A stretch of DNA of 64,000 bases, taken from positions 496,001 to 560,000 of the forward strand of contig CAYWGH010000001.1 of assembly GCA_964457925.1 (NCBI GenBank), written 5' to 3'. The translations under genes were made by a program, and so were the position numbers. Under the pieces are notes generated by a model. It was not told the DNA's origin and did no database searches. It saw nothing but the letters and a program-made list of their open reading frames with translations. Positions 53,707 through 62,733 of the stretch are shown here, one piece after another. Position 1 is the first letter of the stretch; each line of letters starts with the position of its first letter. The DNA is from Coneutiohabitans sp964457925 (GTDB lineage Bacteria; Zhuqueibacterota; Zhuqueibacteria; Zhuqueibacterales; Zhuqueibacteraceae).

Positions 53707-54246
53707 TCATAAATAAAACAACGAGCGAAAAATCGGATCTTTCAAGCACAGTTTGCGCAACCGTTTCAGCGCATCAGACTTGAGGCTGTAAACTTTGTCC
53801 GGCGGCAGATTGAGATGCTTGGCTGCTTCGCCTTCTTTCATGCCTTTGTAGAAGATAAGCTCCAAAACCTGGATATAATTTTTCGGAAGTCTGGAAATTT
53901 TTGCACGCAGGTGCCGGGCAAGGTCGCTGGCCTCTGCTTCGTCGCGAAAAATGGTTCCAATGCTATCAGCAAAATTCAATGGCGCGCTGCGACGCTGATG
54001 TCTGCCGCGTTTACGAAAAAAAGTCTGCGTCACATTGTTGGCAATTCCCATCAGAAATGTTCCGGGTTCGGCGTTGTTGAGGCCCTTGTAGTTATGAAAA
54101 CTCTTCAAGGCCTCCAACATCGTTTCCTGTGTTACTTCCTCCAAATCCACCCCGGAAAGGCCCCATTTCTTTTTGAGATAGTAGTGTACGATTGACCGGC
54201 GCGAGGCAATCCAATCGCCGTCGATTACTTTAGGATTTTGCGCGAT
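53707..54246 (-). CDS. ECF RNA polymerase sigma factor, possible ATC start
   Basis: A sigma factor of about 179 residues. Region 2 includes DWIASRRSIVHYYLKKKWG, then VDLEEVTQETMLEALKSF; region 4 is RLPKNYIQVLELIFYKGMKE, GEAAKHLNLPPDKVYSLKSD. Between the upstream stop codon and GTG 54150 there is no ATG, GTG or TTG, yet the translated sequence upstream of 54150 is clearly part of region 2. An ATC at 54246 has an AAGGA site at 7-base spacing and would start the complete protein. GTG 54150 would cut away half of region 2 and has no ribosome site. The anti-sigma gene follows. Confidence 0.82.
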   Translation of the reverse strand: MAQNPKVIDGDWIASRRSIVHYYLKKKWGLSGVDLEEVTQETMLEALKSFHNYKGLNNAEPGTFLMGIANNVTQTFFRKRGRHQRRSAPLNFADSIGTIFRDEAEASDLARHLRAKISRLPKNYIQVLELIFYKGMKEGEAAKHLNLPPDKVYSLKSDALKRLRKLCLKDPIFRSLFYL

Positions 54247-54723
54247 GGTTTCTTCCTTCCGCTGATAACGGTTAGCACCTCAACCACCTTGCAGCAGTCC
54301 TCCTCAAAAAATTATCATCCTGAAAAAATTTGTGAATAAAAGGAAAACCTCTGTGTCTTGTCTGATAGAAAGGGGGAGAGTTCACGACCTGGGCCCTACC
54401 GCTTTATCAGACGATGATGGATGCGTAAAATAGCGCTCTCATCGCTCAAAAGCAAACAACATCACAGTGAAAATCTCCTGACGCCACACATTTCGTTCTC
54501 GTTCTTTTCAACGGCTTGCGCAAGGTTTGTCGTGCGTGCCCGTGTTGGAGCCGCCGCGGTGTGTCACGATTTTGGTAAAGACATTCGCCCACATGACGCG
54601 GGAACTATGATGATCTTGCTCATCCGAGTGAAAAAAACGTAATGATTTGCGTCGCAGTCGGCCGGCTGATCCGCATAGCTGTCAGTTAAGCTTCATTCCA
54701 TTTCAACCAGAAAGGCTTAAACT
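54247..54723. other. Divergent intergenic region upstream of the sigma gene and the lipoproteins
   Basis: 477 bases. GTCTGATA (54360-54367) and TATCAGAC (54405-54412) form a perfect 8-bp inverted repeat with a 37-base loop, about 115 bases upstream of the sigma gene. A 73-codon frame at 54421 has no ribosome site and unlikely composition. The promoters of both flanking units should be here; none was clear. Confidence 0.45.
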
Positions 54724-54918
54724 ATGCGTTCAGTCATGCGTTTACTCGTGTTATTGGCGTTGCTGGCTTTACACGCCTGTTCCGCAAATTTGCCAACTTC
54801 GCCCGAGAGTCAAGATGTTCCCAATTTGGCAAGCGCTAGCGGTAATTCCACTCAACAGGGCGGTGATGACCCACCTCCGCCCCCGCCTCCGCCCGGCAAT
54901 GGAGGTGGTTGGTACTAG
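54724..54918 (+). CDS. Small lipoprotein, copy 1 of a tandem pair
   Basis: A 64-residue lipoprotein: basic/hydrophobic signal (MRSVMRLLVLLALLALHAC, lipobox LHAC), then SANLPTSPESQDVPNL, a polar linker, a run of eight prolines and the tail GNGGGWY. It has no domain, so after lipidation it is a short flexible chain on the membrane. AAAGG precedes the ATG. The next lipoprotein (55117) shares 18 consecutive residues from the cysteine region. Divergent from the sigma/anti-sigma operon. Confidence 0.75.
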   Translation: MRSVMRLLVLLALLALHACSANLPTSPESQDVPNLASASGNSTQQGGDDPPPPPPPPGNGGGWY

Positions 54919-54939
54919 GGGTGTTTGTGAAATCTATGA

Positions 54940-54965
54940 AGCGCCGGAGGGAAAACTCCGGCGCT
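54940..54965 (+). terminator. Hairpin between the two lipoprotein genes
   Basis: AGCGCCGGAG / CTCCGGCGCT, ten perfect pairs around a six-base loop, 21 bases after the first lipoprotein stop codon. The following TATAT is only a weak T-tract; it may attenuate rather than stop transcription. Confidence 0.5.
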
Positions 54966-55116
54966 TATATGGTAAAGGTCTTTTGAAATTAGAAGTAGAA
55001 CTTGAGAATCTGAGGCGCCTACAAAATTCAGTTGACTATGCACGAACATTTACCATTGCGCCACAAATAACACAGAGATGTTTTGCACAACCAACTTAAG
55101 ACAGGGGGGGCGCAAC

Positions 55117-55371
55117 ATGATCCGCAAGGCTCTTTGTTCGTTCATGTTGTTGCTGTTGTTGTTGGCATGCTCCGCAAATTTGCCAACCTCGCCGGAGAGT
55201 CAGGATGTCCCCAATCTGACACGTGATATCGATAACTCTGCGCAAAACGGCGAAGGTGATCCGCTTCCGCCCCTCCCGGTAATGAGAACACCAATAAGGA
55301 TTGTCTTTTCGATCTTGATTCACCTGCACGATTCTATTACTAACAGGAAGATGGGCCAAGGCTTAGTTTAG
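55117..55371 (+). CDS. Small lipoprotein, copy 2, apparently frameshifted
   Basis: Starts MIRKALCSFMLLLLLLAC with the same ACSANLPTSPESQDVPNL core as copy 1. After GEGDPLPPLP the reading frame diverges into a foreign tail (VMRTPIRIVFSILI...). If one base is added in the C-rich tract near 55272, the frame instead reads PPPPGNENTNKDCLFDL and ends ...ARFYY at a TAA (55341-55343), matching the PPPPGN tail of copy 1. So the gene has probably lost one base, or the sequence has a one-base error. The ATG follows an AGGGGGGG site. Confidence 0.6.
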   Translation: MIRKALCSFMLLLLLLACSANLPTSPESQDVPNLTRDIDNSAQNGEGDPLPPLPVMRTPIRIVFSILIHLHDSITNRKMGQGLV

Positions 55372-55397
55372 CGCGAATGTTTGAGAAAATTTTTGTG

Positions 55398-58300
55398 CTA
55401 GCGCCTCACGCGATGGCGCCGATAAATAAAACCCCCGCCGGCTAAAGCTGCGAGCACCCCCCCGATTACGAGCCATTCTAGTACGTGGCTCGGCGGCTCC
55501 AACTGAACTTCCCAATCATAGCCGTAGTAACAAAATCCTGCCCAATCCAGCACGCTGTTATTGGCGTCAGCCAGCATCTCGAGCTTGGCGGCTTGCAAAG
55601 CTTGCGCTGCCGTTTTGCCGCTTAATAATGCCTGATAGTAGGCTTGAAAAAAGAGTGCCGTGACCTTGTCGTCCACAGACCATAGACTTGCGATCACGCT
55701 GGGCGTGCCAGCGGCGCGAAACGCTTGCACAAAGCCTTCAAAACCCTCGCCATTTAGAAAATGCCCGCGCGCCGTTTCGCAGCCGCTCAAAATTGCAATT
55801 TTAGCGCGCAAGTGCATGCGAAAAATTTCAAAGGCATAAATTTTACTGTGGGGATCATTTGTCTCCGTCTCGGATAGCAGAATCTCAGCAAATAGCGGCT
55901 CCCCGGCTTCGCTTGCTGCATGGCTAGCAATATGAAGCCAATCGCAATCCGGCAAAGCGGCCAGCACGTTTGCACGTGTCGCCTCTGTGCCAGCCAGCGT
56001 GCGCTGAACCTTCACGGCCTGTGTGATTGCCTTCAGTTCCGCTTTGCTGCCTGGTAGTGCGGAGGAATTCGCTCGTCGCCGTGTTGCTGCCCCGCTTGCC
56101 AGAGTGCGCCCGCGTTGAGGGTCTGCAATCAGCAGAAAGGAATTAACAGCAAGCCGTTTTGCCCCGGGCTGATATAGTGACTGCAAGGAAAGCCCATAGC
56201 GCGTCACGTGACTTTTTACCAAATGGTGAATCTCCGTTTGTGTTGCAGGCTCGCTCACCAAAATTTCGAAAGGCAGGGCGTGCAAAACATCATCGGAAAT
56301 GATGGCCAGCGCCTTTTCTTTGCGTTGTGCCAGGATGTCGCGTAACAATAAGTTGTAAATTGTATGTGCTGCCGCGGTATCAAAAGCAGTATGTGTCAAA
56401 CCGGAGACGTTCTTGCGTCGTAAGCATAGCGCAGGATTGATTCGCGCCAGCAGCGGTTCAAGATCGCGTCGCCCCGCAGAAATTTCCATGCCTTGGATGG
56501 TATCGGCTGCCACCAGAAATGCCAAGCTGAGTGTATCGCCCACAAAAAAACTGATGGCTATCTCTTTCTGCTTTCCTAATGCGCGGCGGAATTCAGGCAG
56601 CGTGCGTTCGTTAAACGCCGGCTGCGGCGCTGCGAGGTTGACCATCAGGCCTTGCAGAAGATTGTCGCGCTGCAACTCCAACCGTTGCAACTCCGCCCGT
56701 AACAAGGGCGTTTCGGCGTCGATGCTGTCCGCTGCCAGTCGCAATTGCTGCAACGTGATCAGGGAATCTAAGCGCGCCACCGCGAGGCGTGTTTGATGAT
56801 CCGAATCGTTCTCATCTATTTGATACGCTTGCCAACGTTTGCGCTGGACGATGAGATCGCGTGCTTGCTCCGTCAGACAAAGCGCTTCTGTGACTTTCTT
56901 TGCCCGTAAAAGCGCGCGGCTCAGCCCGAAAAAAATGGCGCGTTCATCTGCTGCTAATGACGTTGCCTGCTGCAAATTAGCCGTTCGCGTGTTGGAGGCG
57001 ACAACGGCTAATGCCGTGCGATAGGTTGCGATGGCGCGCTGAAGATCACCAGCCTGCAGCACGGTTTCTGCCAGCCGGGTGAATGCTTTTAAGTAAATGA
57101 GATAACTCGGTGATTCTTGCAGGCGTGCCAGTGTTTCGGTGAGAAGGCTCTCGGCGGCAGCGAATTGGCGGGTGCGTCGCAACAACTCGCCTAAATTGAT
57201 TTTGGTTTCAAATTCGAGATCGATGAACCCCGCTTGCGGTGCAGCATCTGCAACGAATTTAAACAGATGAAACGCCTCTTGCGAGCGTTGCAACAGCATG
57301 AGCACGCGTCCACGATCTATGTCGACGCTCAACAACCGTTTTAGATCCTTGCTTTTTTGTGCTTGTGCGTGAGCACTGTCATAAAAAGCCAGCGCTTGCG
57401 GGTATTGCCCAAGCTCTTCGTAAGCGTTGCCGATGTTTTGCAAATAAACTGGCCGGTGCAGGGTGATTCCGTTTTTCCTCGCTTGCTCCTCGTTTTGCAA
57501 GAATCTTTCCAGCGCCTGGTGCACGCGACCCGCATTTAGATCCGTCACAGCAATGCTGTAAAGCAATTGCAAGGCATATTCTCGCTGGCCAATTGAATCG
57601 GCAAGGGCTGAAGCACGCAAAAAATTCTCTTTAGACTCTCGCCAGTGACCAAGATTTCTTTCCAGTCTCCCCAATTGATAGAACGCCACTTGGAGGCTAT
57701 GCGCGTCTGAAAATTTTTGTGCCATATCACGGGCAAAGTTAAGATGTTGCCGTGCTTTTAACCACTGACAATGATTGAGAAGTTCCTGACTCAAGTTCAA
57801 GTGTAATAAATATTCCAGCTTTTCATTGCCAATTTTTTTTGCAGAGGTTAAGCTTTCATCGCGAAAATATCGCGATTCTTTTAAACGGCCGCGTTGGAGT
57901 TCCAATTGAGATAAGGCATTAAAAAGCTGCGCTAGGCCTTCTTCATCGTTTATTCGCTGGCTATTGGTGACGCCTTGTGTTAGTAAATTGTATGCCCTTT
58001 CAAGTTCATTCTGATGTTTGAGGCTGTTTGTAATGCCAAGATATATTTCCCAGCACTCCTTGCCGTCTGATAGCAAGGAAAAAAAATCTTTCTCTGCCTG
58101 CATGTGGTTATTTTTTACCTGATGCCAATAGGCTTGGGCGTAATTCAAACGCCAATTTTGTGGATGTAAGTCGCGTTGTTGTGCTATAAACTCAAGGGCT
58201 TGCCCGCGATCGCAAATTTCTATGAAAAGATCATATGGCCCAAGATTGCGACAGCCATAGCGCAAAGCGTTTTCAGCATGCTTTAGACTCTGAGGTTTGT

Positions 58301-58649
58301 TCTTAAGATAGTGATGCAACGTTGCCAGCGCGCCTTCAATCTCGCCGCGATATGCTTGATAGGCCGAATCCGCCAGCATCAGCTCAAAAAAAGTCACGCC
58401 GGCTTGTGCTTTGTTTTCGTAGATGTACAGAAAAGCTGCCGTCTGAAATACGCGCGGAAAAATTTCCTTTTGTTGGAGTAGACGATCGAGTTTCTGGTGG
58501 GCGAGGTCGTATCGTTTCTGCCCCATGGCATGGCGCAGGGCCTTATACTCCGCTGGGATGGGTTGATCGCAACGGGCGTGCGTTTGCGGGAGTGGGAGGA
58601 GCGGGGCGCAGATCAGAATGATCAAACGCCATTGATGGGCTGGCAGCAT
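55398..58649 (-). CDS. Envelope-anchored CHAT-domain protease with TPR array
   Basis: A 1083-residue protein. A signal segment (HQWRLIILICAPLLPLPQT) is followed by a long TPR superhelix (about 40-560), a coiled-coil-like helical link (about 560-690) and a C-terminal CHAT caspase-like protease domain. Its catalytic pair is visible: His in WLHIASHA (about 910) and Cys in LSGCETARG (about 957), with EGFVQAFRAAGTPSVIASLW. It ends in a transmembrane helix (about 1055-1076) and a basic tail (RRHRVRR), which predicts that the protease faces the periplasm. TPR-CHAT proteins often work in peptide- or stress-triggered proteolysis. Target unknown. ATG 58649 opens the signal peptide. Confidence 0.88.
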   Translation of the reverse strand: MLPAHQWRLIILICAPLLPLPQTHARCDQPIPAEYKALRHAMGQKRYDLAHQKLDRLLQQKEIFPRVFQTAAFLYIYENKAQAGVTFFELMLADSAYQAYRGEIEGALATLHHYLKNKPQSLKHAENALRYGCRNLGPYDLFIEICDRGQALEFIAQQRDLHPQNWRLNYAQAYWHQVKNNHMQAEKDFFSLLSDGKECWEIYLGITNSLKHQNELERAYNLLTQGVTNSQRINDEEGLAQLFNALSQLELQRGRLKESRYFRDESLTSAKKIGNEKLEYLLHLNLSQELLNHCQWLKARQHLNFARDMAQKFSDAHSLQVAFYQLGRLERNLGHWRESKENFLRASALADSIGQREYALQLLYSIAVTDLNAGRVHQALERFLQNEEQARKNGITLHRPVYLQNIGNAYEELGQYPQALAFYDSAHAQAQKSKDLKRLLSVDIDRGRVLMLLQRSQEAFHLFKFVADAAPQAGFIDLEFETKINLGELLRRTRQFAAAESLLTETLARLQESPSYLIYLKAFTRLAETVLQAGDLQRAIATYRTALAVVASNTRTANLQQATSLAADERAIFFGLSRALLRAKKVTEALCLTEQARDLIVQRKRWQAYQIDENDSDHQTRLAVARLDSLITLQQLRLAADSIDAETPLLRAELQRLELQRDNLLQGLMVNLAAPQPAFNERTLPEFRRALGKQKEIAISFFVGDTLSLAFLVAADTIQGMEISAGRRDLEPLLARINPALCLRRKNVSGLTHTAFDTAAAHTIYNLLLRDILAQRKEKALAIISDDVLHALPFEILVSEPATQTEIHHLVKSHVTRYGLSLQSLYQPGAKRLAVNSFLLIADPQRGRTLASGAATRRRANSSALPGSKAELKAITQAVKVQRTLAGTEATRANVLAALPDCDWLHIASHAASEAGEPLFAEILLSETETNDPHSKIYAFEIFRMHLRAKIAILSGCETARGHFLNGEGFEGFVQAFRAAGTPSVIASLWSVDDKVTALFFQAYYQALLSGKTAAQALQAAKLEMLADANNSVLDWAGFCYYGYDWEVQLEPPSHVLEWLVIGGVLAALAGGGFIYRRHRVRR

Positions 58650-58682
58650 CGGCACAAACCTCGGTTGAGGCTGAAATGTAAA

Positions 58683-58711
58683 AGCCCGCAATCAAGATCG
58701 GATTGCGGGCT
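58683..58711 (-). terminator. Terminator after korB
   Basis: AGCCCGCAATC and GATTGCGGGCT form a perfect 11-bp stem with a 7-base loop. On the minus strand the stem is followed by TTTTACATTT. It lies 24 bases after the korB stop codon and upstream of the CHAT gene, so the CHAT gene should have its own promoter. Confidence 0.82.
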
Positions 58712-58735
58712 GATTGTTTTGACACGCGCTGCGGC

Positions 58736-59794
58736 TTACTTATAATCATCCATAATGCGCTGCAACGTTTCCCGGCTCGGGCGCACACGGCTTTCGGGCA
58801 AAACGGCCAGCGGCTCGTCAACCAGGTTGAGCAGACTGATAAAATCATCTGCCTTGGGATTCACATACAAGATGCCGGTCAACACCTCCTCGCGCTCGCG
58901 CGCTTTGGCGAGCACACGCTGCGCGTCCATTTTGCGGGAAGGATTGTAATCCGCGGGCAGTTTGCTCAACAACAAACGCGAGCCGTCATGCAGCGTGACT
59001 TCCTGCGTGGTGCCCGGGGCGTAATCGACCGAGATGTCCTCAAAAAACGGCACAAAGCCGAGATCGCTGAGCTTCTCTTCGTGTTCTTTCACATAGTCAT
59101 AACTCTTCGTCGAGCCTTCATGATCATTGAACGTCACGCACGGTGAAATGATGTCGAGCAAAGCCATGCCGCGGTGCGAAATCGCGGCTTTGAGAATGGT
59201 GGTGAGCTGGCTCTTGTCGCCGGAAAACGCGCGCGCCACGAAGCTTGCGCCCAATTCGATGGCCATCGCACACATGTCGATGGCAGGCAGATCGTTCACC
59301 ACACCGGTTTTGAGTTTGGAGCCTTTGTCTGCGGTGGCGGAGAACTGGCCTTTGGTGAGGCCATAAACGCCGTTATCTTCAATAATGTAAATCATGGAAA
59401 GATTGCGGCGCGTGAGATGCACAAACTGGCCCATGCCGATTGAAGCGGTATCGCCGTCGCCGCTGACGCCGATAATCGTGAGATGGCGATTCGCCAAAGC
59501 CGCGCCGGTGGCCACCGAGGGCATGCGGCCGTGTACGGCATTGAAGCCGTGTGAGGGATTGAGAAAGTATGCCGGCGATTTGCTGGAACAGCCAATGCCG
59601 GAAAACTTTGCGACGTTGTAGGGGTCAACGCCCATATCATAAAACGCGTCAATGATGCGCTCGGATATCGCGTTATGGCCGCAACCCGCGCATAACGTGG
59701 TTTTGCCGCCGCGGTAGCTCTCGCGCGCCAGGCCAAGACGATTGACTTTTGCTGCCGCGGCCGGCCGGGCGGGTTTTTCAGGGGTATGCGCCAT
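58736..59794 (-). CDS. korB: 2-oxoacid:ferredoxin oxidoreductase, beta subunit
   Basis: TPP-binding subunit (352 residues) of a CoA-dependent 2-oxoacid oxidoreductase, probably acting on 2-oxoglutarate or pyruvate with ferredoxin as acceptor. Motifs: TTLCAGCGHNAISERI, KFSGIGCSSKSPAYF and the TPP/Mg2+ segment GVSGDGDTASIGMGQF...EDNGVYGLTKGQ. The extended C-terminal domain (about 250-352) is as in the KorB long form. It starts one base after the korA stop codon (TAA-C-ATG), with GAGGAG 8-9 bases upstream, so the two subunits are coupled. A terminator follows. Confidence 0.94.
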   Translation of the reverse strand: MAHTPEKPARPAAAAKVNRLGLARESYRGGKTTLCAGCGHNAISERIIDAFYDMGVDPYNVAKFSGIGCSSKSPAYFLNPSHGFNAVHGRMPSVATGAALANRHLTIIGVSGDGDTASIGMGQFVHLTRRNLSMIYIIEDNGVYGLTKGQFSATADKGSKLKTGVVNDLPAIDMCAMAIELGASFVARAFSGDKSQLTTILKAAISHRGMALLDIISPCVTFNDHEGSTKSYDYVKEHEEKLSDLGFVPFFEDISVDYAPGTTQEVTLHDGSRLLLSKLPADYNPSRKMDAQRVLAKAREREEVLTGILYVNPKADDFISLLNLVDEPLAVLPESRVRPSRETLQRIMDDYK

Positions 59795-59795
59795 G

Positions 59796-61634
59796 TTAGT
59801 TTTTCTCCTCTGTTAAAATGCCTTCCACCACGATGCGCGCGGGTATCGGCAAACCGTCGTAGCAGCGGATGCTGCGCAATTTCGCGGGCACGTTCACATC
59901 ATGATCCATCGTCATTAAGCTGTACATCTGGGCGTCACGGTTTTGATCGACAATGTAAACACGCTCATGTTGCTCGACGAAGTCTTTCACTTCGCCGTTG
60001 AAGGGATAGGCACGCAAGCGCAAATAATCGACTTTGATCTGGTGTTGCTGTTGTAGAATGTCAAGCGCTTCGAGCGCCGCCCAGTGACTCGTGCCGTAAG
60101 CGATCAGGCCGATACGGCTGCCCGGGTTCCGTTCGAGCACGGGTGCGGGCACGCGTTGCTTGGCGGTTTCGAATTTATGCGCCAAACGATCCATATTCGC
60201 GCGATAATCCTCCGGGCGCTCGCTGTATTGCGCGCGCTCGTTGTGACCGCTGCCGCGCGTGAAATACGGAGCTTTTACATGCTTGGTGCCGGGCAGCGTG
60301 CGATAAGGGATGCCGTCGCCGTCAATGTCTTTATAGCGCGCGAACTCCGCAACTTTCTCCAAATCAGCCGCGTTGAGCACTTTGCCGCGACGGACCGGCT
60401 CCTCCGGATATTCGAAGGGATCCGACATCCACAAATTCATACCAAGATCGAGATCACTCATGACAAACACCGGCGTTTGGAATTCCTCCGCCAGATTGAA
60501 CGCCGTCACCGCCATCGAGAAACACTCTGCGATCGAAGAGGGCAGCAGCATGATGTGTTTCGTGTCGCCGTGCGACAAGACTGCCGTGGATAAAATATCA
60601 CCCTGCATGGTGCGCGTCGGCAGGCCGGTCGAAGGCCCGACACGTTGAATGTCGAAGATAACGACGGGAACCTCGGCATAATATCCCAATCCAATGAATT
60701 CAGCCATCAAGGAAATCCCAGGGCCGGATGTCGAAGTCATCGCGCGCGCGCCCGCCCAGCCTGCGCCGATCGCCATGCCGATTGCGGCAAGTTCGTCCTC
60801 GGCTTGCACAATGGCGAAGGTCGCTTTTTTCGTCTCCGGGTCGAGGCGATGCGGCTTCATGAATTCAATCAAGGATTCACATAAGGATGATGAAGGCGTG
60901 ATGGGATACCAAGTCGCCACCGTGACGCCGGCAAACATGCAGCCCAAAGCCGCCGCCGCGTTGCCGTCCATCACGATTTTGCCCGTGGTTTCATTCATGC
61001 GTTCGACGCGGTAGGGAAGCGCTTTGCTGAAATTCTTCTGCGCAAATTCATAACCCGCTTTCGCGGCTTCCCAGTTCATGGCTGCGGCTTTGGCCTTGCC
61101 CTTGAATTGTTTTTGCAGCGCGCGTTCGACTTCCGCCATGTCGATGTCGAGCAAATACGCAAGCACGCCGTCATAAATCATGTTGCGCACGAGTTTGCGC
61201 AATTTCGACACTGGACAAACCGGCACGACCAGCTCGTCGAACGGCACGGGATAGAAGGTGACATCGTTGCGCAGCTTGTTGAGTTGCAGGGAGGCGTCAT
61301 ACACGGCCACCGTGCCCGGTGCGAGACTCATCACGTCTTCGTGCGCGGTTTCGGGATTCATCGCGACAAGCACGTCAATCTTTTCGCGCCGTGCGATATA
61401 GCCATGTTTGCTCACACGCACGGTGAACCATGTGGGCAGGCCTTGAATGTTGGAAGGAAAGAGATTTTTTCCGGAAACCGGAATTCCCATCTGGAAAATG
61501 GCGCGCATCAGTACCAAGTTTGAACTTTGGCTGCCGGTGCCATTGGCGGTCGCAACGTGAATATTGAAATCGTTGACAGTAGCTTTGCCATTTTGCGGAA
61601 CAGTCGGGGGCAGGTGTTGAACAGCAGTCTCCAC
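59796..61634 (-). CDS. korA: 2-oxoacid:ferredoxin oxidoreductase, fused gamma-alpha subunit
   Basis: The 612-residue partner of KorB. The N-terminal 190 residues form the gamma domain (HVATANGTGSQSSNLVLMRA, VRVSKHGYIARREKIDVLVA); the rest is the alpha/pyrimidine-binding part (GNAAAALGCMFAGVTVATWYPITPSSSL, TSTSGPGISLMAEFIGL, then a C-terminal IGLIAYGTSHWAALEAL). This fused architecture is typical of many anaerobes and FCB bacteria. GTG start with AGAGGAG upstream. Together with KorB it provides reversible 2-oxoacid oxidation in central metabolism. Confidence 0.94.
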   Translation of the reverse strand: METAVQHLPPTVPQNGKATVNDFNIHVATANGTGSQSSNLVLMRAIFQMGIPVSGKNLFPSNIQGLPTWFTVRVSKHGYIARREKIDVLVAMNPETAHEDVMSLAPGTVAVYDASLQLNKLRNDVTFYPVPFDELVVPVCPVSKLRKLVRNMIYDGVLAYLLDIDMAEVERALQKQFKGKAKAAAMNWEAAKAGYEFAQKNFSKALPYRVERMNETTGKIVMDGNAAAALGCMFAGVTVATWYPITPSSSLCESLIEFMKPHRLDPETKKATFAIVQAEDELAAIGMAIGAGWAGARAMTSTSGPGISLMAEFIGLGYYAEVPVVIFDIQRVGPSTGLPTRTMQGDILSTAVLSHGDTKHIMLLPSSIAECFSMAVTAFNLAEEFQTPVFVMSDLDLGMNLWMSDPFEYPEEPVRRGKVLNAADLEKVAEFARYKDIDGDGIPYRTLPGTKHVKAPYFTRGSGHNERAQYSERPEDYRANMDRLAHKFETAKQRVPAPVLERNPGSRIGLIAYGTSHWAALEALDILQQQHQIKVDYLRLRAYPFNGEVKDFVEQHERVYIVDQNRDAQMYSLMTMDHDVNVPAKLRSIRCYDGLPIPARIVVEGILTEEKN

Positions 61635-61790
61635 AATACTCCTCTTGACTCAAGTTCGAATTGAAGGAATTAGGTTTAATTAGCAATCACTCGAAACGCA
61701 GTTGAGCCGCAACTGATCAAAAAAACTGCACCGAAGTCGAAGTCGTAATCAAGTGATGGCGCGAAATATACGCCCTGTGCAGGCAAAAAA

Positions 61791-62660
61791 TCAAATTCTT
61801 TCTTGCAGAAAGGGAAAACGATTCAGCAGCGCGGCCGGCGCATTTATTTTTGCGCCCGTCAAAACCGTTTGCAACTGCAGGGCATTGGCAAGCGCCTGAC
61901 CGTTGGTATAGTTGTTGAAAACGGCATGGCAGGCCGAAGTTTGCCCAAGCAGAGTTTTTACTTTGGCAGCGATAGCCGCCAAGTCAGCCGCGGAATAAAG
62001 ATAATCATAACGCAAATCGCGGCTTGCGGTGGCTTCCAGCCAGGCCGCTTGATTGCGCCCGTCAAAACGCAAATAGGCCAGCCGGCTGGGCGCATCCTGG
62101 ACGAAAACAAAAGATCGTCCTAAACGGGGCTGATCGACATGGGCAAGGCATATGCCGCTGATTAAAAAATCCTGCCACGCGCCGGTCTCCAACCAGGAAT
62201 GATGGTGCAATTCGATCACCAGCGGATAGCCGGCAAACGCATCCGCCAGCCAGAATATCCAATCTTGATTTGCGCGAGATTGGCGAAATGTTGGCGGAAA
62301 CGGCGCGACTAACACGCCCAGACGTTTTTCCTGCGCCAGCAATTCCAGGCCAGCCAGGAATTGCCGGACGTCTGCTCGCGAGTTTGCCGAATGCTCGCGC
62401 ACGAGTTTTTGCCACAAGCGCACGCTAAAGCGAAGCCGGGGGTTGTCTCTGGTCAAAGCCAGCCATTGCTCTGTGGCCTTGAGATCGAGCGGTTGATAAA
62501 AACTCGAGGAGATTTCGATGAGATTGAATGCGCGCGCCAGAAACGCCAGCACGCCGTTGGAATCTTGACATGCGAGCAATGGCAGCAGGGCCGGATCCTG
62601 CCATCCGGCAACACCGATGAACAGATTTTGAGGGACAGCTCGAGAGGGCGGCAAATCCAT
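61791..62660 (-). CDS. DUF72 (YecE-like) protein
   Basis: A 289-residue TIM-barrel-type protein. Family marks: the N-terminal LFIGVAGWQDPALL, NLIEISSSFYQPL (family pattern EINSTFY), RFSVRLWQKLVRE, VIELHHHSWLE and YLRFDGRN, with FNNYTNGQALANALQL at the end. Its function is unknown; a nuclease or TIM-barrel enzyme role is guessed from structure. ATG 62660; no close operon partner. Confidence 0.88.
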   Translation of the reverse strand: MDLPPSRAVPQNLFIGVAGWQDPALLPLLACQDSNGVLAFLARAFNLIEISSSFYQPLDLKATEQWLALTRDNPRLRFSVRLWQKLVREHSANSRADVRQFLAGLELLAQEKRLGVLVAPFPPTFRQSRANQDWIFWLADAFAGYPLVIELHHHSWLETGAWQDFLISGICLAHVDQPRLGRSFVFVQDAPSRLAYLRFDGRNQAAWLEATASRDLRYDYLYSAADLAAIAAKVKTLLGQTSACHAVFNNYTNGQALANALQLQTVLTGAKINAPAALLNRFPFLQERI

Positions 62661-62733
62661 GAGTTTCGAATTTAAAGTTCAGGGTTATTGCACCACTGGC
62701 AAGCGCCAGGACAATGGCAAAACGTGGCAGCGC

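Noticed and set aside
54421..54642. 73-codon plus-strand frame in the divergent region
   Set aside because: No ribosome site and an unlikely composition; it overlaps presumed promoters.
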